Source of the DNA: Clostridia bacterium
GTDB taxonomy: Bacteria; Bacillota; Clostridia; Oscillospirales; Acutalibacteraceae
Length of the DNA: 64,000 nt
NCBI GenBank assembly: GCA_017521925.1
Contig: JAFXBG010000018.1
Location: 1-64,000 of the forward strand
Direction of reading: 5' to 3'
Position 1 is the stretch's first letter. Every line of letters starts with the position of its first letter. Both the position numbers and the translations under genes were made by a program. Below are positions 28,400 through 40,857 of this stretch, piece after piece. The notes beneath the pieces are model-generated. The model saw nothing but the letters and a program-made list of their open reading frames with translations. It did no database searches and was not told where the DNA came from.

Positions 28400-28757
28400 C
28401 TTTATCTGCTTTAAAAGTAAGAGTTGTATTGTTATAACTTAAAATAAGGCGGTCTTTGTAAACGTTATACCCGAACACGTAGGTATTCTTCTGAGAAGAT
28501 GAGGTAATGTACAGATTATCTTTATCCACTGCAAAAACTCCGTGAATTTCTGTAGTAGTATTATTCTGGTCTGTAATAATAAACCGTGCCGTATCAGTTT
28601 TAGTTTCAAAACTCAACCTTGCTTTCATTGAATTTTCATTTTCAACATACCATGTACAATGTAAAAGTTCATCAGCAGAATTGACATTTACAACTTCACA
28701 AGCTCCTAAAATCATTGAAAAAGTAATTATACACAATATAAATGGATATCGCTTCAT
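28386..28757 (-). CDS. Small putative lipoprotein, unknown function
   Basis: This 123-residue protein is one I do not recognise. It has a lipoprotein signal peptide with hydrophobic core ILCIITFSMI and lipobox LGAC (Cys20), so it is probably anchored on the outer face of the cell membrane. The remainder (about 100 residues) alternates short beta-strands (WYVENENSMKARLSFETKTD and DRLILSYNNTTLTFKAD), suggesting a small beta-barrel or lipocalin-like fold such as occurs in DUF-type Firmicute lipoproteins. It stands alone between two plus-strand genes. Confidence 0.7.
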   Translation of the reverse strand: MKRYPFILCIITFSMILGACEVVNVNSADELLHCTWYVENENSMKARLSFETKTDTARFIITDQNNTTTEIHGVFAVDKDNLYITSSSQKNTYVFGYNVYKDRLILSYNNTTLTFKADKEKEP

Positions 28758-28790
28758 AAAATTCTCCCAAAATTAACTATGTGAAAGGTA

Positions 28791-28818
28791 TTGCACAAAG
28801 ATATAAATAATGTATAAT
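28791..28818 (+). promoter_or_regulatory. sigma-A promoter for the DUF2804 gene
   Basis: TTGCAC (28791-28796), a 16-base spacer and TATAAT (28813-28818) lie 40 bases before the GTG start codon. Confidence 0.68.
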
Positions 28819-28858
28819 AATACAGAGTAGTAGAAGTAAGCTTACAGGGGGTGGCACT

Positions 28859-29863
28859 GTGCAGCGAGAAATAACAAATGAAAAGAATATTTTTGATGAA
28901 AATGGAAAAATCTGCTGTGCAGGTTGGAGCAGAAAACCTAACTTTCTCTTTGATAAGTCGCTTTGCAAAAACCGCTTTACACTTAACGAGCGTGACAGCT
29001 ATCTTATAGTTGGGGACAATGCAGCTATTTACCTTTCTGTAGCAGAAAAAGGCATCAATGCAGAAGTTAGTGCCGCCATTGTTGACTTTAATACAGGTGA
29101 GCAGGATTTCAGAACTCTTAGAAAGTATATGTCATTCGGCAAGCTAAGTATGCCTGCTTCAAGCAAAAACGGTGATGTTACTTTTACTGATACAAGAGTT
29201 GGTATGAATTTTTCTAACACTGCTCTCAACAGATACATACGATGTGAGTTTGTTGATTTTTATAAAGAAAAAACACTTTACATCAATCTTGAACTTAAAG
29301 AAAGAATTGATGAGAGTTTTAACGTTATACTACCCTCCAGGTCAAACCCAAAAAGTTTTTTCTTAAAAAGGTTTGTCCCTTATATGAGTGCTTCGGGTAT
29401 TATCAGATGCGGCGGAGCAGAATATAATATGAATAAAGACAGTGCTGTAGCCTATCTTGATTGGCAGAGATATTCGCTTTCTGAAAAAAGCTGTTATCAC
29501 GCACTTTATGCCAATACAGAGATTAATGGCAGACAGTTTGCACTTTGTCTTGCAGGCGGTGTTGGTGATACTTCAGAGGCTAGTGAAAACTGCTTTTTCC
29601 TTGACGGTAAAATTCACAAATTCGCCTCTGTTAAGGCTATGGGCAAGGAAGAAAGACCCGATAAACCCTGGAAATTCACAGCAGGAAGTTCAGCTATGGA
29701 ACTCACATTTAAGCCTTCTATTAAATCAGGCAAGCTTTTGTGTGTTACAACAGGCGGTAAGACCTTAGTTTTCGGTGAACTTTACGGATATATAAAACAA
29801 ATTGACACAGAAAAACTTTATCTTGATGCAGTACCTGCTCATATGGAGTTTTCAATAATATAA
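28859..29863 (+). CDS. DUF2804 domain-containing protein
   Basis: This 334-residue protein matches the DUF2804 family over its full length. There is no signal peptide or membrane segment, and it is beta-rich, with motifs such as GWSRKPNFLFDKSLCK near the start and a Trp- and Gly-rich C-terminal half. No reaction is established for the family. The GTG start has a strong GGGGGTGG Shine-Dalgarno 4 bases upstream. It has its own promoter and a bidirectional terminator, so it is a single-gene transcript. Confidence 0.8.
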   Translation: MQREITNEKNIFDENGKICCAGWSRKPNFLFDKSLCKNRFTLNERDSYLIVGDNAAIYLSVAEKGINAEVSAAIVDFNTGEQDFRTLRKYMSFGKLSMPASSKNGDVTFTDTRVGMNFSNTALNRYIRCEFVDFYKEKTLYINLELKERIDESFNVILPSRSNPKSFFLKRFVPYMSASGIIRCGGAEYNMNKDSAVAYLDWQRYSLSEKSCYHALYANTEINGRQFALCLAGGVGDTSEASENCFFLDGKIHKFASVKAMGKEERPDKPWKFTAGSSAMELTFKPSIKSGKLLCVTTGGKTLVFGELYGYIKQIDTEKLYLDAVPAHMEFSII

Positions 29864-29870
29864 AGCATAT

Positions 29871-29913
29871 AAAAACAGCAGACAGAATAAATTTTCTGTC
29901 TGCTGTAATTTTT
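29871..29913. terminator. Bidirectional intrinsic terminator
   Basis: A 12-bp stem ACAGCAGACAGA/TCTGTCTGCTGT has an 8-base loop. It is followed by TAATTTTT on the plus strand and by TTTTT on the minus strand (29875-29871). It ends both the DUF2804 transcript and the convergent LCP-family gene. Confidence 0.87.
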
Positions 29914-30991
29914 ATACTACGCTGTCTTCATAGATAAACTCTGCAACTGTACGGCGTGCCAGATTCCAGTCTATTATACCAAGACATTTACCGTCGCTAT
30001 TATCAACTTCTTCCCAGTTGTCTTCGGGCATTGAAAGTTCTTCCATTTCATAATCAAGGTAAGTAAGGGCACCTGAAACAAGCAAAGTGATTTCAGAGCT
30101 TTTCAGGTTGGTTGTAATATTGGGTCCTACTGCATTTACAATCTGAACTATTTCTGAAAGGGATGCAGAATTTCTGAGTTTATTCATAACTGCATCCAAA
30201 AATGCACGCTGACGCTGAACTCTTCCCCAGTCATCACCCATATAGAAATACTCACCGTTAACATATCCGCCACGGTTTCTTGCATGCCATAGAGCCTGTT
30301 GACCGTTGAGATGAACAATACCTTCTTCGGTATCCCAAGGCAGATAATCATCCTGATAATTTTGTGCAACTTGAGCATTGATATAAGCGATTTCATCATA
30401 GGTAAGCTCGATATCCACACCATCCATAATATCTACAATATCCTTAAAAGTTTCAAAGTTAACCACTGCGTAACGGTCAATCTTTATGCCGAAATTTGCT
30501 TCAATAGTCTGGATAGAAAGTTCGGCACCGCCAAAAGAATATGCATGAGTAAGCTTTGTGTTGTAATATCCCGGTACATACACAAGAGTATCACGCAAAA
30601 AGGAAGTAAGCTTTATCTTTTCGTGACGGTTATCAATTGACATAAGGATCATAGTATCAGAGTTTCCCTCATTGCCATATTGGTCAGCACCAAAAAGAAG
30701 AATGTTTAAGATAAACGGGTCTGAGAGCAGATTGCCTGAGTTGGTATCAAGAGTTAAAAGCTCAGGTTCAGTTACAATCATATTGCCGTCAGCATCTGTT
30801 TGTGTTTGAACTGGTGTGTTGACATCCTGATAATTAAAACTCCTCAAAGTTCTGTAATACGCAAGAGACGCAATACCGCCAACAAAGCAAAATATGGCAA
30901 GCAGCACACATATTACTTTTTTTACAAACAAATTTTTACGACGTTTTTTCAGTTCATTGGCTCGTTTCTGAGCCAAACGCTCTTCTGTCAT
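29912..30991 (-). CDS. LytR-CpsA-Psr (LCP) family protein
   Basis: LCP enzymes transfer lipid-linked glycopolymers (teichoic acids, capsules) onto peptidoglycan on the outer face of the membrane. The 359-residue protein has a basic cytoplasmic tail (KKRRKN), one membrane helix near residues 25-45 and the LCP domain with NILLFGADQYGNEGNSDTMI, SFLRDTLVYVPGYYNTKLTHAY and RNRGGYVNGEYFYMGDDWGR, holding the Arg and Asp residues that bind the polyprenyl phosphate. The frame opens at a GTG overlapping the AGGTGA; the ATG at 30991 is 5 bases after it and is preferred. Confidence 0.92.
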   Translation of the reverse strand: MTEERLAQKRANELKKRRKNLFVKKVICVLLAIFCFVGGIASLAYYRTLRSFNYQDVNTPVQTQTDADGNMIVTEPELLTLDTNSGNLLSDPFILNILLFGADQYGNEGNSDTMILMSIDNRHEKIKLTSFLRDTLVYVPGYYNTKLTHAYSFGGAELSIQTIEANFGIKIDRYAVVNFETFKDIVDIMDGVDIELTYDEIAYINAQVAQNYQDDYLPWDTEEGIVHLNGQQALWHARNRGGYVNGEYFYMGDDWGRVQRQRAFLDAVMNKLRNSASLSEIVQIVNAVGPNITTNLKSSEITLLVSGALTYLDYEMEELSMPEDNWEEVDNSDGKCLGIIDWNLARRTVAEFIYEDSVV

Positions 30992-31101
30992 ATATATCAC
31001 CTGAAGTAATTTTTAAAATACAGGAGTTATTATACTATCTATTACGAAACAGATTATTCCGTATTAGAAATATAAAAGATTTCAAATAAAGTTCACAAAC
31101 C

Positions 31102-31140
31102 AAAAAACAGTCACAGCATTTGTCATTGCTGTGACTGTTT
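31102..31140 (-). terminator. Intrinsic terminator of the V-ATPase operon
   Basis: The minus strand has a 13-bp stem (AACAGTCACAGCA/TGCTGTGACTGTT), an 8-base loop and six T residues (31107-31102), just after the subunit D stop codon. Confidence 0.9.
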
Positions 31141-31144
31141 TATA

Positions 31145-31792
31145 TCAATATCCGTGAGCCTCTTTGAGCATCATATCCTTAACCTTCATAAGTCTTGTCT
31201 GGGTTGCACGCTCGTTTTCATCAAGCTTCATTGAAATATATCGTATGCTCGCTTTTGTTTCCGGAATCATTACATGCTCCAAAGCATTAACTCTGCGTCG
31301 TGTCTTTTCGATTTCGTCTGCCATAAGCTGACAGGATTTTTCGACCTCTGCGAGTTTGAGCATATCAGGCAGTATGCTTGACAACGAGCTTACTGCATCA
31401 TCCAAGTCACAAGATGTAAAAGCAAGGCCATAACAAAACATATCATTAGTATCTGGAGTACGGTAGTTAATTTTATACTCAGGCACTTCAACGCTCATGA
31501 TATTTTTACTTGAAACGGAAAGCAACACTTCCTGTTTAGGTGCCAGCATAGCCGCAGCAAGGGTTTCGTTAGACATAGATGCAGAAGCCAGTACAAAATT
31601 CTTGTTGGCCTCTCCTATGGCTTTCTCAACCTTTTCACGAAGTTGTTTATTAACTTTTACCATATCTAAAAACTGACGCATCAGCTCATCACGTTTGTCC
31701 TTAAGAAGCTTGTGACCTTTGGTAGCGGTTGCAAGCTTTTTCTTAAGGCGTGTAAGCTCCATACGGGTTGGATTAACCTGTTTTGTAGCCAT
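31145..31792 (-). CDS. ntpD: V-type ATP synthase subunit D
   Basis: Subunit D (215 residues) is the central rotor shaft of the V1 part. It begins VNPTRMELTRLKKKLATATKGHKLLKDKRDEL-like (split here as VNPTRMELTRLKKKLATA and KGHKLLKDKRDEL), the conserved N-terminal helix, and consists largely of a long antiparallel coiled coil with a second conserved block in EIEKTRRRVNALEHVMIPE. It is the last gene of the operon, 15 bases after subunit B. Confidence 0.94.
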   Translation of the reverse strand: MATKQVNPTRMELTRLKKKLATATKGHKLLKDKRDELMRQFLDMVKVNKQLREKVEKAIGEANKNFVLASASMSNETLAAAMLAPKQEVLLSVSSKNIMSVEVPEYKINYRTPDTNDMFCYGLAFTSCDLDDAVSSLSSILPDMLKLAEVEKSCQLMADEIEKTRRRVNALEHVMIPETKASIRYISMKLDENERATQTRLMKVKDMMLKEAHGY

Positions 31793-31807
31793 AACAAATC
31801 TCCGATT

Positions 31808-33181
31808 TTACTTTTTGTCGTAATAAAGGTCCAGATATTTATCGTCAATACGTTTGAGTTCGCTTCTGGGAAGAATTCTTAAAAGCTCCCAGCCTAAGTC
31901 GAGAGTTTCTTCGATGCTCCTGTCTGTCATATATCCCTGAGAAACATAACGGTTTTCAAACTCCTCTGCAAATTTTGCATAAAGCTTATCAATATCGGTC
32001 AAAGCGGCTTCACCTAAAATAACCATCAATTCTTTAGCCTCTTTGCCTCGGGCATAGGCTGAGAAAAGCTGGTTCATGGTGTTACTATGGTCAGCTCTTG
32101 TTTTACCATCACCAATACCCTTGTCCTTAAGACGGGAAAGTGACGGAAGAACATCAATAGGAGGAGTTACACCCTTGCGGTAAAGGTCACGTGAAAGGAT
32201 AATCTGGCCTTCGGTAATGTAACCTGTCAGGTCAGGAATGGGATGGGTTTTATCATCTTCAGGCATTGTAAGAATTGGAATAAGGGTAATGGAGCCCTTT
32301 TTGCCCTTAAGTCTGCCTGCACGTTCATAAAGAGTAGCCAGGTCGGTGTACATATAACCGGGATAACCTCGTCTGCCTGGGACTTCTTTTCTTGCGGCAG
32401 AAACCTCACGAAGAGCATCTGCGTAGTTTGTGATATCCGTAAGGATAACAAGAACGTGCATATCCTCCTCAAATGCAAGGTATTCAGCAGCGGTAAGTGC
32501 CATTTTAGGAGTAGAGATACGCTCAATAGCAGGGTCGTTGGCAAGGTTTACGAACATAACTGTTCTGTCGATAGCACCTGTTTCTTTAAAGCTTTCTACA
32601 AAATAGTTGGACTCTTCAAAAGTAATACCCATAGCGGCAAAAACAACCGCAAAGGGTTCGTCAGTACCTCTTACCTTTGCCTGACGTGCAATCTGTGCGG
32701 CAAGGTTTGCATGAGGAAGACCTGAGGCGGAGAAGATAGGAAGCTTCTGACCTCTTACCAGAGTATTAAGTCCGTCAATAGCAGAAACACCTGTCTGGAT
32801 AAATTCCTGAGGGTAATTTCTTGCTGCAGGATTCATAGGAACACCGTTGATGTCAACACGTTTTACAGGAAGAATTTCAGGACCTCCGTCAATAGGTCTG
32901 CCCATACCGTCAAACACGCGGGACAACATATCCTTTGAAACAGCAAGCTCCATACTTTTGCCTAAAAATCTTACTTTAGAATTAGAAAGATTGATACCTG
33001 CGGCTGAGTCGAAAAGCTGAACCAACGCGTTACTGCCGTTGATTTCAAGAACCTTGCAACGGCGTACTTCACCAGAAGCAAGCTCGATTTCGCCAAGCTC
33101 GTTATAGGCGACATTTTCGACATCTTTTACGAGCATAAGAGGACCTGCTACCTCCTGAATGGTTCTGTATTCTCTTGGCAT
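31808..33181 (-). CDS. ntpB: V-type ATP synthase subunit B
   Basis: Subunit B (457 residues) is the non-catalytic nucleotide-binding-fold subunit that alternates with A in the V1 hexamer. It has the family blocks [32 protein letters not shown] and [20 protein letters not shown]. As expected for B, the P-loop is degenerate (FSASGLPH). It starts 1 base after the subunit A stop codon. Confidence 0.96.
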   Translation of the reverse strand: MPREYRTIQEVAGPLMLVKDVENVAYNELGEIELASGEVRRCKVLEINGSNALVQLFDSAAGINLSNSKVRFLGKSMELAVSKDMLSRVFDGMGRPIDGGPEILPVKRVDINGVPMNPAARNYPQEFIQTGVSAIDGLNTLVRGQKLPIFSASGLPHANLAAQIARQAKVRGTDEPFAVVFAAMGITFEESNYFVESFKETGAIDRTVMFVNLANDPAIERISTPKMALTAAEYLAFEEDMHVLVILTDITNYADALREVSAARKEVPGRRGYPGYMYTDLATLYERAGRLKGKKGSITLIPILTMPEDDKTHPIPDLTGYITEGQIILSRDLYRKGVTPPIDVLPSLSRLKDKGIGDGKTRADHSNTMNQLFSAYARGKEAKELMVILGEAALTDIDKLYAKFAEEFENRYVSQGYMTDRSIEETLDLGWELLRILPRSELKRIDDKYLDLYYDKK

Positions 33182-33182
33182 A

Positions 33183-34952
33183 TTAATCCTCTCCCTCTGC
33201 TATAATTCCGTCAATATCCTTATCAAGATTGAATAGAATTTCATCATAAGCTTTATTGATACCATCTGCAGGAACATACTTGAATCTGCCTATAGATTCT
33301 CTTATAGGCATAGACACAAGCTTATCTATATCAGCACCGTCTCTTAAGGCTGAAAGAGCCTTGTCGAAGTATGCTAAAATAAGCTTCATCATAAGAAGCT
33401 GTTTGTCTAATGATGTGTAGGTATCTACCTCATGGAAAGCGTTCTGATGGAGGTAGTCCTCGCGAATGGAACGTGCTGCCTCAAGCTTTAATCTGTCAGG
33501 GGATGAAAGTGCATCCATACCAACAAGCTTTACTATTTCTTCAAGCTCGGCTTCTTCCTGAAGAAGCTGCATTATTCGTGCACGTAACATCATCCAATCG
33601 GTTGATACAGTTTCATCATACCATTTGGCAAGTGTGTCGGTATAAAGAGAATAACTTGTAAGCCAATTGAGTGCAGGGAAATGACGCTTATAAGCAAGTG
33701 AAGAATCAAGTCCCCAGAACACCTTAACAATACGTAGTGTTGCCTGAGAAACAGGCTCAGAAATATCACCGCCGGGAGGAGATACCGCACCGATTACTGA
33801 AAGTGAACCGATTTTGTCATCACTTCCTAAAATATTCACCTTGCCTGCTCGCTCATAGAACTGAGCAAGACGGGAACCAAGATATGCGGGATAACCTTCT
33901 TCGCCGGGCATTTCTTCAAGGCGACCTGACATTTCACGCAATGCCTCTGCCCAACGGGAAGTAGAGTCTGCCATAAGAGCTACGGAATAACCCATATCAC
34001 GGAAATACTCGGCAATTGTAATACCTGTATAAATTGAAGCCTCACGTGCTGCAACGGGCATATCTGAGGTATTGGCAATAAGAACAGTTCTCTCCATCAG
34101 AGATTTACCTGTTTTAGGGTCAATAAGCTCAGGAAATTCGTTGAGTACGTCGGTCATTTCGTTACCACGTTCGCCACAGCCGATATAAACAACAATATCT
34201 GCTTCTGCCCATTTAGCCAGCTGATGCTGTACAACTGTTTTGCCTGTGCCGAACGGTCCGGGAACAGCAGCAACACCACCCTTTGCTATGGGGAAAAGTG
34301 TATCTATTACACGCTGACCTGTAACAAGGGGTTCAACAGGGGGTAACTTTTTCTTATATGGTCTGCCAACACGTACAGGCCATTTCTGCATTAAAGTAAG
34401 TTCTTTTTCCTCTCCGTTATCAAGAGTTAAAGTACAAACTGTGTCAGAAACAGTAAAGTCACCTGCTTCGATAGTTCTTACAGTACCCTTAACATAAGGT
34501 GGCACCATAATCTTATGAAGAACTACATCAGTTTCCTGCACTGTACCAATTGCATCGCCTGCCTCTACCCTGTCACCTGCTGACACTGAAGGAACAAAAT
34601 GCCACTTTTTGTCTCGGCTTAAGGAAGGAACTTCAACACCACGCTGAAGATTGGTACCGCATACTCTCATAACATCTTCAAGAGGGCGCTGGATACCATC
34701 ATAGATATTAGAAATAAGACCCGGACCAAGCTCTACACTTAAAGGTGATCCTGTAGACTCTACAGGTGCACCGGGAGCAAGACCTGAGGTTTCTTCATAA
34801 ACCTGAATAGATGCATTGTCTCCATGCATTTCGATAATCTCACCGATAAGACGATGCTCTGAAACACGGACAACGTCAAAAAGGTTGGCATCCCTCATAC
34901 CTTCGGCAATTACAAGAGGGCCCGCTACCTTTAAAATAGCACCTTTGCTCAT
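33183..34952 (-). CDS. ntpA: V-type ATP synthase catalytic subunit A
   Basis: Subunit A (589 residues) is the ATP-hydrolysing or -forming subunit. The P-loop is [10 protein letters not shown] (about residues 234-243), with the catalytic glutamate in [11 protein letters not shown] and the family-specific non-homologous region (KMHF-type bulge, [14 protein letters not shown]) before it. The C-terminal helical domain is intact. It lies 27 bases after subunit F. Confidence 0.97.
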   Translation of the reverse strand: MSKGAILKVAGPLVIAEGMRDANLFDVVRVSEHRLIGEIIEMHGDNASIQVYEETSGLAPGAPVESTGSPLSVELGPGLISNIYDGIQRPLEDVMRVCGTNLQRGVEVPSLSRDKKWHFVPSVSAGDRVEAGDAIGTVQETDVVLHKIMVPPYVKGTVRTIEAGDFTVSDTVCTLTLDNGEEKELTLMQKWPVRVGRPYKKKLPPVEPLVTGQRVIDTLFPIAKGGVAAVPGPFGTGKTVVQHQLAKWAEADIVVYIGCGERGNEMTDVLNEFPELIDPKTGKSLMERTVLIANTSDMPVAAREASIYTGITIAEYFRDMGYSVALMADSTSRWAEALREMSGRLEEMPGEEGYPAYLGSRLAQFYERAGKVNILGSDDKIGSLSVIGAVSPPGGDISEPVSQATLRIVKVFWGLDSSLAYKRHFPALNWLTSYSLYTDTLAKWYDETVSTDWMMLRARIMQLLQEEAELEEIVKLVGMDALSSPDRLKLEAARSIREDYLHQNAFHEVDTYTSLDKQLLMMKLILAYFDKALSALRDGADIDKLVSMPIRESIGRFKYVPADGINKAYDEILFNLDKDIDGIIAEGED

Positions 34953-34979
34953 ATTAAATCATCCTTTCATGGATAATAA

Positions 34980-35297
34980 TCAATCATTAAAAATAATGTC
35001 ACTACCGACAGCTTTTTCTACAGATTTTCTTACATTTTCCATTCCCTTACCTGTGTTACCGATAACTCCGGGAATCTGGACAATTGCAGGTGAAGGTTTA
35101 TAGGCAAACTTTGCGATTTCGTCGCTTAAAGTTGCGGCAAGCTGTTCGGTTATATAAATAACTGCGTAATCGCTTTGTGTAATCTTTTTGAATGTAACCT
35201 CTGCATCATCGTTTTCGGTTACAAAGTAAACGTCAAGACCAAGGGCGGCAAAGCCATATATGCTTTCTTTGTCGCCTAATACAGCAACTCTATACAT
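34980..35297 (-). CDS. ntpG: V-type ATP synthase subunit F
   Basis: This 105-residue subunit (F in general naming, NtpG in Enterococcus) binds the central shaft with D. It has the small Rossmann-like fold of the family: YRVAVLGDKESIYGFAALGL at the start and YAVIYITEQLAATL in the middle. It overlaps the end of subunit C by 8 bases, consistent with coupled translation. Confidence 0.9.
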   Translation of the reverse strand: MYRVAVLGDKESIYGFAALGLDVYFVTENDDAEVTFKKITQSDYAVIYITEQLAATLSDEIAKFAYKPSPAIVQIPGVIGNTGKGMENVRKSVEKAVGSDIIFND

Positions 35298-36258
35298 ACA
35301 TTTCCCTTATCCTTTCGTTAATTTTTGCATCATCAAGTGAGTTAAGCTTAGCAATAAGAATCAGTCGGACAACTTTGATTTCATTCTGTTTTGCCAGAAT
35401 ATAAGCAATCAAAGGACCTATGGTAAAAGGTTCGGATTTCTGTTTTTTCATACCGCTTATAAGCAGGTCATCACACCATTTTTCAAAAGCAGACATAGAC
35501 GTTTTGATATACTCTACTGCGTCCTTATACTTGGTTGTAGCAAGATATGAGCAGATTTCGTCGAAACCTTTTACTGCACTGCGTGCCAATAGCTCTATAT
35601 TTAAATTCTCAGACGCAGCCATGGATTTTCTGAAAAACTCATAGGATTTATTAAGCTTTGAACCACGGACAGCGATTTTAATATTTGCAGAGTCTACGTA
35701 AAGTTCTGCATAATCCTTTATAACCTCATCTTGAGATTGAGCAGCAAACAAAGCTACGGCTTTAAGTGAAGCATTATCAATAACAGCATCACAAAGCTGA
35801 CCGTCACCGGTTTTAAGTAAGATATCAAACGATTTGGCGGCTGTGTCTCCCAAAAGCTCAGGAAGCTCTTTATAATCACGGTTTTTTACCTTTTCATAAA
35901 GGTCCTTGGCATCAATTGTGCCTCCTGAAACAAACATAGAATCCGGAGAAGTATTTGAATAAACAGATTTGACACACACCTTGAGGTTATGGTAATCGTT
36001 CTGAAAACGGAAAATATCAAAAACTGACATATCTTCTACAAGCTCAGCCATTAAAGACCACAGTTTATTCTGTTCCGCAAGGAGTATATCGTCTGCATCA
36101 GAGTTATTATCACCGCCGAAATCCAGCTCTGCAAGAGTTCTTAAGACTGATTGATAGTCATTCTGAGAAATCAGGCGTTCAATATCTTTTCTGGATAAAA
36201 GCTTTGTCTCTTTCATTCTGATGCGACTAACTGCATAAGTAAAATCCTGAGATTTCAT
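35290..36258 (-). CDS. ntpC: V-type ATP synthase subunit C
   Basis: This 322-residue protein is the V0D/AC39-type subunit C that connects the shaft to the membrane c-ring. It is mostly helical, with conserved FTYAVSRIRMKETKLLSRKD at the start and repeats of helix pairs typical of the funnel-shaped subunit. Its place between E and F matches the ntp order. The sequence is more variable than A, B or K, so the call rests on fold pattern and context. Confidence 0.9.
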   Translation of the reverse strand: MKSQDFTYAVSRIRMKETKLLSRKDIERLISQNDYQSVLRTLAELDFGGDNNSDADDILLAEQNKLWSLMAELVEDMSVFDIFRFQNDYHNLKVCVKSVYSNTSPDSMFVSGGTIDAKDLYEKVKNRDYKELPELLGDTAAKSFDILLKTGDGQLCDAVIDNASLKAVALFAAQSQDEVIKDYAELYVDSANIKIAVRGSKLNKSYEFFRKSMAASENLNIELLARSAVKGFDEICSYLATTKYKDAVEYIKTSMSAFEKWCDDLLISGMKKQKSEPFTIGPLIAYILAKQNEIKVVRLILIAKLNSLDDAKINERIREMYV

Positions 36259-36267
36259 AAGCCCTCC

Positions 36268-36852
36268 TTATAAGAAAAGAAGCTTTGCTACAGCGTCGCT
36301 GATTGTTTCGCTGTTGTCGCTGAAAAGAGCTTTGAAGCTACAGTTAACATCTACAGAGCCGTATGTGAGAATAAAACCATTATCTATAGAAACAGGATTT
36401 TTGCTCAGTTTTAAACTGCCCTGAGCAACATTATTTGCTCTTGACTCAAAGTCATCGGGAAGACGGCTAAGGTCATTTTCGCCAAAAGAAATAACACCTT
36501 CGTTATTCTCGCTGTACTTTGAAATCATTTTATAAACAAGTTCAAAGTACTTGTCCTGAGGAAGGTTAGCTATACTTTCCAAAGCTTTAGAAATCATATC
36601 TGAAATTATGCCCTGTCGAGCAAAAAGCATAATTTTGCGTTCTTCAAGTTCTGCGGCAGAATCAGCTCTTAAAAGGATATCATCGTACTTCTTCTGTGCT
36701 TTGATTTCACCGTCTTTAATAACTTTATCAGCTTCTGTCTGTGCATCTGCAATTAGCTTTTCACACTGAACATTGCTTTTTGCCTTTATACTTTCTGCAG
36801 TATTTTCTGCATCGAGCTTTATCTGGGCTACTATTTTTTCTAAACCTGTCAT
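36268..36852 (-). CDS. ntpE: V-type ATP synthase subunit E
   Basis: Subunit E (194 residues) forms the peripheral stalk with the small G/H-type subunit (NtpF). It has a long charged N-terminal coiled coil (about 1-90, for example KLIADAQTEADKVIKDGEIK) and a globular C-terminal half (FILTYGSVDVNCSFKAL). It starts 18 bases after subunit K. Confidence 0.92.
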   Translation of the reverse strand: MTGLEKIVAQIKLDAENTAESIKAKSNVQCEKLIADAQTEADKVIKDGEIKAQKKYDDILLRADSAAELEERKIMLFARQGIISDMISKALESIANLPQDKYFELVYKMISKYSENNEGVISFGENDLSRLPDDFESRANNVAQGSLKLSKNPVSIDNGFILTYGSVDVNCSFKALFSDNSETISDAVAKLLFL

Positions 36853-36870
36853 AATGACACTCCTGTTGTA

Positions 36871-39385
<2,515 letters not shown>

Positions 39386-39402
39386 CTGAGTTTCACCTCA
39401 AA

Positions 39403-39711
39403 TCAGACGATTATCTGAAGAATCTCGTTATTTACACTGTCCTGTTTACTTAAAGCATCTGCTTTTAACTTATCCGCCTTAAGCTTAGCGGAGTTCTGAG
39501 CAGTAATGATAATTTCATCAGCCTTTGCTTTTGCTTTATCTGCCTTAAGCTCTAATAAAAGCTTTGATTTTTCATTAGCTTCGGCAATAAGCTCTTTAGC
39601 TTTCAGCTCAGCTTGCTGAAGGCTTACCTTGGCTTCTGACTCAGCTTTTGTAATCTGAGCTTCTGCTTCAAGCTCTGCTTTTTTAATTAATTCGATAGAA
39701 TTTAAAGCCAT
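39403..39711 (-). CDS. ntpF: V-type ATP synthase subunit G/H (NtpF-like peripheral stalk)
   Basis: This 102-residue protein is almost entirely a charged Ala/Lys/Glu coiled coil (about residues 8-90), the form of the small peripheral-stalk subunit that pairs with E. It is the first gene of the operon, as ntpF is in Enterococcus hirae. The ATG at 39711 has GAGGTG upstream; a frame four codons longer is less likely. Coiled-coil sequence alone would not identify it, but the position does. Confidence 0.88.
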   Translation of the reverse strand: MALNSIELIKKAELEAEAQITKAESEAKVSLQQAELKAKELIAEANEKSKLLLELKADKAKAKADEIIITAQNSAKLKADKLKADALSKQDSVNNEILQIIV

Positions 39712-39746
39712 AATACACCTCACAAATATTATGCTTAATTAAGGTA

Positions 39747-39775
39747 ATTATACTACTGATAATAATTACAGTCAA
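39747..39775 (-). promoter_or_regulatory. sigma-A promoter of the V-ATPase operon
   Basis: On the minus strand there is TTGACT (39770-39775), a 17-base spacer and TATAAT (39747-39752), 35 bases before the ntpF start. One transcript would run ntpF-I-K-E-C-G-A-B-D to the terminator at 31102-31140. Confidence 0.8.
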
Positions 39776-40002
39776 ATAAAAAATATATAATATGCAAAAT
39801 TGAGATAAAATATACAACTATTTTTATTTTTAACAAATTAATTAGGTGCTATTTTAAGTTATTTCAATTTATTGTTAACAAATTATCATAATTAATAAAT
39901 GAAATCTTTATATATTAAAACAACACACTTAATCATTTTTTATTATTCATATTAAATTTACGTCATTATTATATTTTTCTTAATAAAATATTACATTTAG
40001 AT
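39776..40002. other. AT-rich intergenic stretch between two promoters
   Basis: About 230 bases, very AT-rich, separate the divergent V-ATPase and spoIIG promoters. I see no reading frame, RNA gene or strong hairpin. The sequence could serve as an upstream binding region for regulators, but apart from the boxes noted at the spoIIG promoter no known operator stands out. Confidence 0.5.
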
Positions 40003-40035
40003 TTGACAATCTTAAAATATGTCGCACTGTATAAT
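40003..40035 (+). promoter_or_regulatory. Candidate spoIIG promoter (long spacer, Spo0A-type)
   Basis: TTGACA (40003-40008) and TATAAT (40030-40035) are separated by 21 bases, too long for ordinary sigma-A use. The B. subtilis spoIIG promoter has a similarly long (22-base) spacer and depends on Spo0A. TTTGACA (40002-40008) is 6/7 to the inverted Spo0A box, and TGTCGCA (40020-40026) is 6/7 to the direct box TGTCGAA. Confidence 0.6.
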
Positions 40036-40053
40036 ACAAAAAGGGGTGAGCAA

Positions 40054-40857
40054 ATGCATACGATTTATGTTGACTCGCTTTTGTGTGTTAATCTGTTTAT
40101 AGACTACATTATACTTTATTCACTTAAGAAGATGCTTAAAATCAACTCAAAGGTAATCCGACTGATTCCGGCATCTGCTTTGGCTGCATTAAGTACGTTA
40201 GGAGTTTTTCTTCCCTTTTATACAAGACTGTTTTCAGTTTTTTATCGAATTATAACAGGAGCATTGATAGTTTTTACCGCTTATGGTAAGACAAAATTCA
40301 GAAACTTATTCCTGCGTCTTTCGGCATATATGGGTATAAGTATATGTCTTGCAGGATTTATGTTACTGATATGGATGATATTTAAACCTCAGGGAATCAT
40401 CATATACAATGATACGATATACTTTGATATATCACCTGTTATGCTGATAGTATGCACTATATTGGCGTTTATATCACTGAGTGTTTACGAAAGAATTAAA
40501 GAAAAAATCAATCCTGATATAAAGGTACACAAAGTAACAGTATACACAGACAATAGCAAGCATAGTTTTAACTCTATGGTAGACACAGGCTGCAACTTAA
40601 AGGAACCTTTCTCAGGATTGCCTGTAATTGTTGCTGAAAGTGAACTGCTAGAAAAAACCAAAATCCCCGACGAAAAACTAAGGCTGGTTCCCTACTCAAC
40701 ACTATCGGGAGAAGGCATGCTCAAGGCATTTAAGCCTCAGAAAATTCTTATTGACGGAAAGGAGCTAAAAAGCGGATGTTATATTGGTATCAGCGAAGGT
40801 AATATTAAAAGTGAAATAAAATCTCTTATGGGAAAAGAAGTATCGGAGGGTTTATGA
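40054..40857 (+). CDS. spoIIGA: Sigma-E processing peptidase SpoIIGA
   Basis: SpoIIGA is the membrane-embedded aspartic protease that cuts pro-sigma-E after SpoIIR signals from the forespore. The 267-residue protein starts [19 protein letters not shown]. It has about five N-terminal membrane helices and a C-terminal protease domain with the catalytic DTG ([17 protein letters not shown], about residues 177-193). GGGGTGAG lies 5 bases before the ATG at 40054; the longer frame from 40003 begins inside the promoter. It overlaps sigE by 4 bases. Confidence 0.93.
   Translation: MHTIYVDSLLCVNLFIDYIILYSLKKMLKINSKVIRLIPASALAALSTLGVFLPFYTRLFSVFYRIITGALIVFTAYGKTKFRNLFLRLSAYMGISICLAGFMLLIWMIFKPQGIIIYNDTIYFDISPVMLIVCTILAFISLSVYERIKEKINPDIKVHKVTVYTDNSKHSFNSMVDTGCNLKEPFSGLPVIVAESELLEKTKIPDEKLRLVPYSTLSGEGMLKAFKPQKILIDGKELKSGCYIGISEGNIKSEIKSLMGKEVSEGL

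Noticed and set aside
32243..32725. 160-residue plus-strand frame within ntpB
   Set aside because: Antisense to highly conserved V-ATPase subunit B; unlikely to code.
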